Both the position numbers and the translations under genes were made by a program. Below are positions 1 through 5,442 of a stretch of 5,442 nt of DNA, in pieces (the stretch's first letter is position 1; each line of letters opens with the position of its first letter). The stretch lies in assembly GCA_027619145.1 (NCBI GenBank), contig JAQCGA010000319.1, forward strand, positions 1 through 5,442, written 5' to 3'. Under the pieces are notes generated by a model. That model had not been told where the DNA came from, searched no databases, and saw nothing but the letters and a program-made list of their open reading frames with translations. This DNA comes from a bacterium. Lineage in GTDB: Bacteria; Latescibacterota; UBA2968; GCA-2709665.

Positions 1-2
1 CG

Positions 3-1073
3 AAAGAAGGCAATTTAGAAGAGTTGCGCACGGCCCAATTTTTTTCGATTACTACCAAGTTCATGGTATTTCTTGGAGCTTCGGTGGGCGTGATTACCGG
101 TGTGATTTTGTTGTTGATTTATAAGGATTTCACGTATGTGATTCAGGCGCTATCCAACCAGGAACCGTTCCAATTTTCCTGGGTGGTCAAAGAAGTGTTA
201 TTCGTTTCCGGGTTGTTGCTGGCGGGTTGTTTTGCGGTTGCACGGAAGTACAGCGGCAATCTACGGTTGATGTTCGACCTGCAGATGGAGGCGTTTGGGG
301 CCGTTGAAAAGGGGAATTATGATACGTTTGTGCCTGTGGTGAGCAATGACGAATTCAGCATGATTGCCGAGCAGACCAACCAGATGATTGTGGGGTTGCG
401 GGAGCGGGAGCGAATCAAGCGAGCCTTTGGGAAATATATGAGCCCCACGGTGGCACAGACCGTGTTGAGTAATGAGCAAGAGACGAATCTGGGTGGCCGA
501 GAGGTAGAAGTTGCGGTTTTGTTTACGGATTTGCGGAATTTTACGCCGCTTTCAGAGCGGTGCACCCCCCAGGAGGTTGTAGGGTTGTTGAACGAGTATT
601 TTTCGATGGTGGTAGAGACAGTACATCGCCACGGGGGCGTGCTGGACAAGTTTATCGGTGATGCGGCTATGGCGGTGTTCGGGCTGGATGAGGGCGGAAA
701 TGCCTGTGAAGATGCGGTGCAGACGGCATTCGAGATTCGGCAGGGCCTGGAGGTGCTGAACCGGCGTTTTGCAGCGCGCGGCCTGCCGGAGGTGCGAAAC
801 GGGGTTGGTGTACATTTTGGCGTGGTGGTGGCCGGAAATATTGGGTGCGAACAGCGCCTGGAGTACACCGTGATTGGCGATGCGGTGAATACGGCTTCGC
901 GGCTGGAGAGTTTAACGAAAGAGTTGCCCTCGGTGATTGCGATCTCCGAAACGGTGTACGAACGGCTGGGCGTGGAACTCAGGGATGGGCTGATTTTTGT
1001 GGGCGAGCACGATTTGAAGGGGAAATCTGGCAAGATTCCGGTGTACGGGCTGTCCCAGAAAACAGCAGCATAA
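3..1073 (+). CDS. Membrane-bound class III adenylate cyclase with HAMP domain (5' end off the window)
   Basis: Predicted to make cAMP from ATP at the inner face of the membrane. Numbering from the TTG at 24: membrane segments at about residues 14-33 and 57-73 with only a short loop between them, a HAMP linker at about 75-128, then the cyclase domain at about 160-345. All class III catalytic positions are visible: metal-binding D169 (FTDLRNFT) and D213 (KFIGDAAMAVFG), adenine-selecting K209 and T282 (YTVIGD), and transition-state N289 and R293 (VNTASR). Lys plus Thr is the class IIIb pattern and favours ATP over GTP. The frame stays open to the left edge (KEGNLEEL precedes the TTG) and the TTG has no well-placed Shine-Dalgarno site, so the true start, and perhaps a further N-terminal segment, probably lies upstream. 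The short inter-membrane loop leaves no room for a periplasmic sensor in the visible part. The stop lies 10 bases before the next gene. Confidence 0.93.
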   Translation, partial: KEGNLEELRTAQFFSITTKFMVFLGASVGVITGVILLLIYKDFTYVIQALSNQEPFQFSWVVKEVLFVSGLLLAGCFAVARKYSGNLRLMFDLQMEAFGAVEKGNYDTFVPVVSNDEFSMIAEQTNQMIVGLRERERIKRAFGKYMSPTVAQTVLSNEQETNLGGREVEVAVLFTDLRNFTPLSERCTPQEVVGLLNEYFSMVVETVHRHGGVLDKFIGDAAMAVFGLDEGGNACEDAVQTAFEIRQGLEVLNRRFAARGLPEVRNGVGVHFGVVVAGNIGCEQRLEYTVIGDAVNTASRLESLTKELPSVIAISETVYERLGVELRDGLIFVGEHDLKGKSGKIPVYGLSQKTAA

Positions 1074-1083
1074 GGGGGATGGG
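1072..1083 (+). promoter_or_regulatory. Shine-Dalgarno site of the dehydratase gene, overlapping the cyclase stop codon
   Basis: The purine run AAGGGGG at 1072-1078 starts inside the cyclase TAA stop (1071-1073) and ends 5 bases before the GTG at 1084. This supports the GTG start and suggests that ribosomes finishing the cyclase can feed the dehydratase. The ATG at 1079 is in another frame and is not an alternative start. Confidence 0.6.
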
Positions 1084-2217
1084 GTGAAGATAACCGGTGT
1101 AAAAACAGCCGAAGTGCGCGGGCACGGGTACTCGTTGTTTGTGAAGGTGCAAACGGACGAGGGCCTGGAAGGGGTTGGCGAGTGTATTCACGGCGGTGAT
1201 GGGGTGGCCCGGTTGGTGGAAGATATGGGCCGGATGATTGCCGGAGAAGACCCGCTGGATGTAGATCGGCTCTTTGAGATGATTCGGCGGCGGTACATTT
1301 TTAATGGGGCGCTGGCGGGCAATGCGGTTACCGCGATGACCGGAGTGGAAATCGCACTCTGGGACCTGGCTGGCAAAGCGCTGGGCGTGCCGGTGTACCG
1401 GTTGTTGGGTGGGAAATTTCGGGACCGCATCCGGTTGTATTGCGACTGCCATGCCGGGCGGGATGAGACACCAGAGTCATATGCGGCGCGGGCAAAAGAA
1501 GTGGTGGCGATGGGGTTTAACGCCATCAAATTTGATATTGATCATGCAAAGAGTCCACACAAACTGGACGCGTTCAACGGGTCGATCACGCCGGGCGAAT
1601 TGGCAGAAATGGTGGACAAGGTTACGGCGGTACGTGAAGCGATTGGCCCGAGTGTTGACCTGGCAATTGATATGCACGGCCAGCACGACACGTACGCGGC
1701 CATTCGGGTTGCCCAGGCGCTGGAACCGTTTAACTTGATGTGGCTGGAAGAACCGGTACCGCCAGAAAATATTGATGCGATGCTGGAAGTGAAACGGTCT
1801 ACCCGAACGCCGATTTGCGCGGGCGAGAACCTGTATATGCGCTGGGGGTTCAGGGATCTGATTGAAAAGCAGGCAGTGGACGTGATTATGCCAGACCTGC
1901 CCAAGTGTTGCGGGTTATCGGAAGGCCGTAAAATTGCGAATATGGCCGAAGTGTATTATATCCCGCTGGCACCGCATAATGTGTGTGGACCTCTGGGAAC
2001 AATCGCTTCTGGCCACGTGTGTGCATCGGTACCCAATTTCCTGGTACTGGAATGGCACTGGGTGGACCGACCCCACTGGCACGAACTGGTGGAGGCGGAC
2101 CCTCCATTGATTCAAGACGGATATTTGTTGTTGCCGGACGGGCCGGGGCTGGGTGTGACGTTGAATGAGGAAGCGGCCCGGAAATATGCGCGGCCGGACC
2201 GGCCATTTTTTGAGTAA
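1084..2217 (+). CDS. Mandelate racemase/muconate lactonizing family protein, probable sugar-acid dehydratase
   Basis: Enolase-superfamily enzyme, 377 residues, the usual length. Such enzymes abstract the proton next to a carboxylate with Mg2+ help; the GalD/ManD-like branch dehydrates sugar acids to 2-keto-3-deoxy acids. The N-terminal capping domain covers about residues 1-125 (KVQTDEGLEGVGE; ALWDLAGKALGVPVYRLLGG) and the barrel about 126-360. Metal ligands are D196 (AIDMHG), E222 (WLEEPVPPEN) and E248 (ICAGEN). H198, two residues after the first ligand, matches the D-x-H seen in galactonate- and mannonate-type dehydratases. D271 (MPDLPKCCG) and H298 (APHNVCGP) fit the Asp-His dyad of the mandelate racemase group. 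At the second strand there is K149-F-D151 rather than Lys-x-Lys, which argues against a muconate lactonizing enzyme or simple racemase. E323 (LEWHW) is near the usual late acidic position. Substrate (galactonate, gluconate, mannonate or another acid) cannot be read from sequence. GTG start backed by a strong Shine-Dalgarno site. Confidence 0.93.
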   Translation: MKITGVKTAEVRGHGYSLFVKVQTDEGLEGVGECIHGGDGVARLVEDMGRMIAGEDPLDVDRLFEMIRRRYIFNGALAGNAVTAMTGVEIALWDLAGKALGVPVYRLLGGKFRDRIRLYCDCHAGRDETPESYAARAKEVVAMGFNAIKFDIDHAKSPHKLDAFNGSITPGELAEMVDKVTAVREAIGPSVDLAIDMHGQHDTYAAIRVAQALEPFNLMWLEEPVPPENIDAMLEVKRSTRTPICAGENLYMRWGFRDLIEKQAVDVIMPDLPKCCGLSEGRKIANMAEVYYIPLAPHNVCGPLGTIASGHVCASVPNFLVLEWHWVDRPHWHELVEADPPLIQDGYLLLPDGPGLGVTLNEEAARKYARPDRPFFE

Positions 2218-2261
2218 GAGGATTGCCGGAAGGGGCATCCCAATGTTCAGGCTTTTTTAAT

Positions 2262-2268
2262 GAGGTGA
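2262..2268 (+). promoter_or_regulatory. Shine-Dalgarno site of the epimerase/dehydratase-like gene
   Basis: GAGGTGA at 2262-2268 lies just before the ATG at 2272, with the GAGG core 6 bases away. It fixes the start of the downstream gene. The 54-base gap before it holds a T6 run (2253-2258) but no good hairpin immediately ahead of that run, so no terminator is called and co-transcription with the dehydratase gene remains likely. Confidence 0.55.
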
Positions 2269-2271
2269 ATC

Positions 2272-3303
2272 ATGGCACAATCCAGAGGTACGGTAGAACC
2301 CATTGAGACCGAAGAGCAGTTGATCGATCAGATGACCACCCCGTCGCAGGAAGTGATTGAGGCGGTTTCGAAGATTGACGGCGAGGTGATGATTTTAGGC
2401 ATTGCAGGGAAAATGGGCATCACGTTGGGCGAGCTGTTTGTGCGTGCCGGTGCAAAAGGTGTGATTGGCGTGTCCCGTTTTTCCAAGCCGCAGGACCGGG
2501 AAGAACTGGAAGCCAAGGGAATTCGTACGGTGAAGTGCGATCTGACCGATGACGAGGGGTTGCGGAAGTTGCCGGAGTCCGGGCATATTGTTTTGATGGC
2601 GGGCCATAAGTTTGGTGCTACGGGAAATGAGTCTTTGACGTGGGCCATGAATACCCTGCTGCCGGCCAAGGTGATGCAGCGTTTTCCACAATCGCGTATT
2701 CTTTATGTGTCTTCGGGGAATGTGTACCGATTTCGGAATCCCAAAGAGGGAGGTGCCGTGGAGTCTGCGCCGGTAGACCCCATTGGCGAGTACGCACAGT
2801 CTCGGCTGGGTGGCGAGCGACTGGTAGAGTTTTATTCAGAGCGCAACGGTACACCCGTAGGAATTATTCGGCTGTTTTACGCAACAGAATTGCGGTATGG
2901 GATTATCCTGGATGTGGCGCAGAAGGTGTGGAACCAGCAGCCGCTGAACCTGGCCATGGGCTACGTGAATCAGATCTGGCAGGGCGATGCCAATGCGTAT
3001 CTGGCCCAGGCGTTTCCGTATTGCGAAAGCCCCGCTCGGGTGCTGAATATGACAGGGCGGGATATTCTTTCGGTGCGCGAACTTGCAATGCAATTGGGCG
3101 AACTGATGGGCAAAGAACCGGTACTGGAAGGTATTGAGTCCGATAACGCACTGTTGGGCGATTCCTCGGAAATGTTCAAGTTGTTGGGGCCGCCAAAGGC
3201 GGCTCCGTCTGAGATTGTGCAGTGGGTGGCCCACTGGGTTATGCAGGGCGGTAAGACGCTGGGTAAACCCACGAAGTATGAGGCCCGGGACGGGAAGTTT
3301 TAA
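2272..3303 (+). CDS. NAD-dependent epimerase/dehydratase family protein (atypical extended SDR)
   Basis: Rossmann-fold oxidoreductase of the extended short-chain dehydrogenase type, 343 residues, cytoplasmic, expected to use NAD(P) on a sugar or sugar-acid substrate. After a roughly 36-residue N-terminal extension comes the first strand and glycine motif (ILGIAGKMG, residues 41-49; GxxGxxG-like), then a CDLTDDEG loop at 89-96 as in nucleotide-sugar epimerases, an HIVLMAG strand at 105-111, and the active-site strand RILYVSSGNVY with S147/S148. The catalytic Tyr is Y174, but YxxxK is replaced by YAQSR: residue 178 is Arg (CGG at 2803-2805). From memory, related proteins in Planctomycetes-like genomes also lack this Lys, so the change may belong to the subfamily rather than mark decay; the ORF is intact and otherwise well kept. 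The C-terminal half (about 195-320) is the less conserved substrate domain. It sits between a sugar-acid dehydratase and a hydrolase, suggesting a shared catabolic route. Exact reaction unknown. Confidence 0.85.
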   Translation: MAQSRGTVEPIETEEQLIDQMTTPSQEVIEAVSKIDGEVMILGIAGKMGITLGELFVRAGAKGVIGVSRFSKPQDREELEAKGIRTVKCDLTDDEGLRKLPESGHIVLMAGHKFGATGNESLTWAMNTLLPAKVMQRFPQSRILYVSSGNVYRFRNPKEGGAVESAPVDPIGEYAQSRLGGERLVEFYSERNGTPVGIIRLFYATELRYGIILDVAQKVWNQQPLNLAMGYVNQIWQGDANAYLAQAFPYCESPARVLNMTGRDILSVRELAMQLGELMGKEPVLEGIESDNALLGDSSEMFKLLGPPKAAPSEIVQWVAHWVMQGGKTLGKPTKYEARDGKF

Positions 3304-3321
3304 GGAAGGCAAAAGGTAAGA

Positions 3322-3369
3322 ATGAGACACGTGATTGTGAGTTTGCTTTTTATTTCAATAGAGGGATGA
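3322..3369 (+). other. Fifteen-codon ORF with a signal-peptide-like sequence, in frame with the next gene
   Basis: ATG at 3322 is preceded by AAAAGG (3311-3316) at 5-base spacing and encodes MRHVIVSLLFISIEG before TGA at 3367-3369. The product has a basic residue near its start followed by a hydrophobic run (VIVSLLFISI), like the beginning of a secretion signal. It shares the reading frame of the ceramidase-family gene that starts four bases after the stop. It may be a leader peptide, a relic of a lost signal peptide, or chance. No homology can be judged at this length. Confidence 0.3.
3361..3364 (+). promoter_or_regulatory. Shine-Dalgarno site of the ceramidase-family gene
   Basis: GAGG, 8 bases before the ATG at 3373, supports that ATG as a real start even though an in-frame ATG lies upstream beyond a TGA. 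The ATG at 3366 is in another frame. Confidence 0.55.
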
Positions 3370-3372
3370 TCG

Positions 3373-4683
3373 ATGGCCGAGTTGCAAGCCGGTGTAGCCG
3401 AGGTGAATATTACGCCGCCGATTGGGATCTCGATCTGCGGGTTTGGTGCGCGGAAGGGGCCGGCAAAGGACGTGTTCGATGATTTGTTCGCGCGGGCGCT
3501 GGTGCTGGTAGACGGTAGTACGCGTCTGGCAATTGTAACTTCTGATGTGATCAGTTTTGCTCCAGACCTGGTAGAACGTATTCGGAATCTGGTAACCGAT
3601 GGTACAGGGATACCTGGTACACATTTGCTGTTGAACGGTTCGCATTCGCATTCTGGTCCTACGGTGCATTCATTCCGTAGCATGGGCGAACGAGATCCAG
3701 CCTATGAGGATGTGTTGTGCCGCCAGGTTGCCGGTGTGGTGAAAATGGCAGCAGACAGATTGGAGGTGGCCCGGTTGGCCACGGGAAGAGCGCCGGTGAA
3801 AATTGCGCATAACCGTCGGCAAGCGCGGGCCGGGAAGATTGTGTTTGGGCATAACCCGGAAGGCCCAGAGGCACCCTGGGTAGATGTATTGCGAATTGAC
3901 CGGACGGATGGATCTGTGATGGGGCTTTTTTATGCAACGGCGGCACATCCGGTGAATCTGGGGGGCCTGGCATTCAGCGCAGAGTTTCCGGGATATGCAG
4001 CTCAGTTTCTTGCATTAAATTTGGGCGGCGCAATGCCGATGTTCGCACAGGCTTGTTGCGGGGATATTAACTGTACGCCGATGGACAATACGCTGGATAC
4101 CAGCAGGCGGCTGGGCGAATTGCTGGGGAGTGCGGCACTGACGGCGGCATTCCACGCAGAGCCAATGGACGATACACGCCTGGGAGCCGCCTGCCGTACG
4201 ATTGAACTGCCGTTGTTGATTCCAGAAGTGGGAGAAGCAAAAGAAGCGGTAGCAGAGCAGAAGGCGCGGGTGGAAAAGGCGGAGCAAAGCTCGGATTCCA
4301 CGCCGTATTTGCTGCGGCAATACCGCGGGCAGGTGGCCTGGGCTGAGGACTATTTGAAGGCGGCTCAGGAAGGCGGCGAAAAGACGGAGGCTTTTGAGAT
4401 TCAGGTGATGCGTATTGGCGGTGTGGCTCTGGTGGCGTACCCGGGTGAGATGTTTGTGGACTACCAGCTTACAATGGATCGTGAGTCTCCATTTGCCAAG
4501 ACGTTTACGCTGGGGTATAGCAACGGTTGTATAGGTTATGTGCCCACGGCGGATGCGTACCCCGTGGGTGGATATGAGGTGGATGTTGCGTTCCACTATT
4601 ACGGTACGTTGATGATTACTTCCGACTGTGAGCGGCTGGTCAAAGAGACCACGCTGGAGATGCTAACGGAAGCGAATGGCTGA
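3373..4683 (+). CDS. Neutral/alkaline non-lysosomal ceramidase family protein (short, single-domain form)
   Basis: Zinc amidohydrolase-type protein related to the N-terminal catalytic domain of neutral ceramidases, which cleave the amide bond of ceramide. The domain begins at once (LQAGVAEVNITPPIG, residues 4-18). Probable metal and active-site residues are H91 and H93 (NGSHSHSGP), H192 (AAHPVNLGG), E359 (AYPGEMF) and one of the tyrosines near 389-401 (GYVPTADAYPVGGY), matching the His, His, Glu, Tyr ligand order known for the Pseudomonas enzyme. A CCGDIN motif at 228-233 matches the family's GD-(I/V)-N signature. A charged helical stretch at about 286-333 may be coiled. At 436 residues it is much shorter than secreted ceramidases (about 640-760) and lacks their C-terminal immunoglobulin-like domain. 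No signal peptide follows the chosen ATG, so it is probably cytoplasmic. The substrate may be another N-acyl or ester compound; its sugar-acid gene neighbours do not suggest sphingolipid breakdown. Start chosen for the domain boundary and Shine-Dalgarno site. Confidence 0.88.
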   Translation: MAELQAGVAEVNITPPIGISICGFGARKGPAKDVFDDLFARALVLVDGSTRLAIVTSDVISFAPDLVERIRNLVTDGTGIPGTHLLLNGSHSHSGPTVHSFRSMGERDPAYEDVLCRQVAGVVKMAADRLEVARLATGRAPVKIAHNRRQARAGKIVFGHNPEGPEAPWVDVLRIDRTDGSVMGLFYATAAHPVNLGGLAFSAEFPGYAAQFLALNLGGAMPMFAQACCGDINCTPMDNTLDTSRRLGELLGSAALTAAFHAEPMDDTRLGAACRTIELPLLIPEVGEAKEAVAEQKARVEKAEQSSDSTPYLLRQYRGQVAWAEDYLKAAQEGGEKTEAFEIQVMRIGGVALVAYPGEMFVDYQLTMDRESPFAKTFTLGYSNGCIGYVPTADAYPVGGYEVDVAFHYYGTLMITSDCERLVKETTLEMLTEANG

Positions 4684-4741
4684 GATCGCACGTTCCTCAC
4701 CTGGCGCGTGCAGGATTCACCCTTCGAAATAGGATTTATGC

Positions 4742-4747
4742 AGAGGA
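4742..4747 (+). promoter_or_regulatory. Shine-Dalgarno site placed for a six-codon ORF rather than for the helicase
   Basis: AGAGGA ends 10 bases before the ATG at 4758 but 27 bases before the helicase ATG at 4775, too far for direct use. No purine-rich site lies immediately before 4775. The layout suggests that the helicase is reached by translational coupling from the small ORF. Confidence 0.4.
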
Positions 4748-4757
4748 ATTATACTTT

Positions 4758-4778
4758 ATGTTTGAACGCATTATATGA
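4758..4778 (+). other. Six-codon upstream ORF overlapping the helicase start
   Basis: ATG TTT GAA CGC ATT ATA TGA encodes MFERII. Its TGA stop (4776-4778) overlaps the helicase ATG (4775-4777) as ATGA, the classic arrangement for stop-and-restart translation. It has the only reasonable ribosome-binding site in the 91-base gap. The peptide itself is too short to assess; its likely role, if any, is to deliver ribosomes to the helicase start. Confidence 0.35.
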
Positions 4779-5442
4779 AATTTAATGAATTGTCTTTACA
4801 GCCCGAAATTTTAGAAGCCCTGGACGACATGGGATACGAGGAGATGACGCCGATTCAGGAAGCGGCGATCCCGGCGATTCTGGAGGGCAAGGATGTGGTG
4901 GGCACAGCAGAGACCGGTTCGGGTAAGACTGGGGCTTGCGGTGTTCCTCTGGTGCAAATGGTGGATCCCTCTTTGCACGAGGTACAGGCGCTTATTCTGG
5001 TGCCCACGCGGGAGTTGGCACAGCAGTACGTGGCGGAGTTGGCTGATATTGCGCGCCATACAGGAGTGAGACCGTTTGCCATGTTCGGTGGGTTTGACAT
5101 GGGAATCCAGCGAGCCAAGCTCAAGGATCGGGTGCACATTCTGGTGGCGACGCCGGGGCGTTTAATCGATTTCATGTGGAACCACAGCTTGCCGCTAAAC
5201 CACATTCGTACCCTGGTGCTGGATGAGGCAGATGAAATGCTGAAAATGGGGTTCGTTGAGAATGTGGACTTTATTTTTTCCTGCGTGTTGCACGAATGCC
5301 AGACCCTGCTGTTTTCAGCCACAATGCCGAAAGAAGTGCGGCGGCTTGCAGATTCTTATCTGAAGGATCCTGTGCGAATTGAGTTGAACAAGGATCAGGT
5401 GGCACCGCAGTCGTTGGAGCATCACTTTCAGTATATTTCTGC
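4775..5442 (+). CDS. DEAD-box ATP-dependent RNA helicase, N-terminal half (3' end off the window)
   Basis: RecA-like domain 1 of a DEAD-box RNA helicase, which uses ATP to unwind or remodel RNA in ribosome assembly or mRNA decay; 222 complete codons are visible. Motifs in order: Q motif with F3 and TPIQ at 25-28, Walker A AETGSGKT at 45-52, PTRELA at 77-82, GG at 105-106, TPGR at 126-129, DEAD at 150-153 and SAT at 181-183. Domain 2 (motifs IV-VI) and any C-terminal RNA-binding extension lie beyond the right edge, so it cannot be assigned to DeaD/CsdA, RhlE, SrmB or CshA type. The ATG at 4775 is the first possible start, since a TGA lies in frame at 4763, and it gives the normal distance to the Q motif. 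It lacks a well-spaced Shine-Dalgarno site of its own. All motifs are intact. Confidence 0.95.
   Translation, partial: MKFNELSLQPEILEALDDMGYEEMTPIQEAAIPAILEGKDVVGTAETGSGKTGACGVPLVQMVDPSLHEVQALILVPTRELAQQYVAELADIARHTGVRPFAMFGGFDMGIQRAKLKDRVHILVATPGRLIDFMWNHSLPLNHIRTLVLDEADEMLKMGFVENVDFIFSCVLHECQTLLFSATMPKEVRRLADSYLKDPVRIELNKDQVAPQSLEHHFQYIS

Noticed and set aside
317..1033. Long antisense ORF (238 codons) opposite the cyclase gene
   Set aside because: It is a shadow of the strongly conserved cyclase frame. Its product is low-complexity (Ser/Thr/Pro/Arg rich) with no recognisable domain.
2224..2258. Possible terminator between the dehydratase and SDR genes (TGCC/GGCA repeat and T6 run)
   Set aside because: The stem is only 4 bases and ends about 15 bases before the T run, so the parts do not form a terminator.
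2260..2268. Minimal ORF ATG AGG TGA before the SDR gene, which would make a third small upstream ORF in this window
   Set aside because: Two codons only, no Shine-Dalgarno site of its own, and it simply contains the Shine-Dalgarno site of the downstream gene; best seen as coincidence.
2640..3137. Same-strand 165-codon ORF inside the SDR gene
   Set aside because: Out of frame with a clearly conserved Rossmann protein; its Arg/Gly/Cys-rich product and lack of motifs mark it as a frame shadow.
3336..3357. TGTGA half-site as a possible cAMP-receptor (CRP) operator, suggested by the cyclase in the same locus
   Set aside because: After the six-base spacer there is a T-rich run instead of TCACA, so only one half is present.
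4688..4711. GCACG...CGTGC inverted repeat after the ceramidase-family gene as a terminator
   Set aside because: Only a 5-base stem with a 14-base loop and no T run after it; not a convincing intrinsic terminator.
4750..4755. TATACT as a -10 promoter element for the helicase
   Set aside because: No good -35 element at 16-18 bases upstream (AAATAG at 17-base spacing). Kept only as a rival explanation in the minicistron finding.
4681..4785. Readthrough of the TGA that ends the ceramidase-family gene (34 further open codons to TAA at 4783)
   Set aside because: An open stretch of this length is quite likely by chance, the extension resembles no known domain, and Trp is encoded by TGG everywhere, so a reassigned TGA is not supported.

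Overview
The window reads as a compact, single-strand bacterial locus: five protein genes, all on the + strand, separated by gaps of only 10 to 91 bases, with TTG/GTG/ATG starts, purine-rich Shine-Dalgarno sites and standard-code stops (TAA x3, TGA x1, TGG for Trp throughout). No RNA gene, CRISPR array, insertion sequence or long repeat was seen. The gene mix (enolase-superfamily sugar-acid dehydratase, an atypical NAD-dependent epimerase/dehydratase and a ceramidase-family hydrolase) recalls uncultured heterotrophs of the Poribacteria/Latescibacterota/Planctomycetes kind. That placement is an impression from protein style, not a demonstrated phylogeny.

Layout: (1) left edge to 1073, a membrane-anchored class III adenylate cyclase (two membrane segments, HAMP, catalytic domain), open at the left edge; (2) 1084-2217, a mandelate racemase/muconate lactonizing family protein of the sugar-acid dehydratase type; (3) 2272-3303, an extended short-chain dehydrogenase-like protein in which the catalytic Lys of YxxxK is Arg; (4) 3373-4683, a short protein of the neutral/alkaline ceramidase family; (5) 4775 to the right edge, the N-terminal half of a DEAD-box RNA helicase, cut by the window end.

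Genes 2-4 look like a small catabolic set for a sugar acid or an amide/glycolipid-type substrate: hydrolysis, NAD-dependent oxidation or epimerisation, and dehydration. The cyclase lies only 10 bases upstream of the dehydratase, so cAMP production may be co-transcribed with it. The helicase is probably an unrelated housekeeping neighbour.

The most unusual details are in the short gaps. A six-codon ORF with its own Shine-Dalgarno site overlaps the helicase start as ATGA, and a signal-peptide-like 15-codon ORF lies in frame just ahead of the ceramidase-family gene, separated from it by a TGA. Neither is proof of a new system, but both can be tested. No clearly novel multi-gene system is evident.
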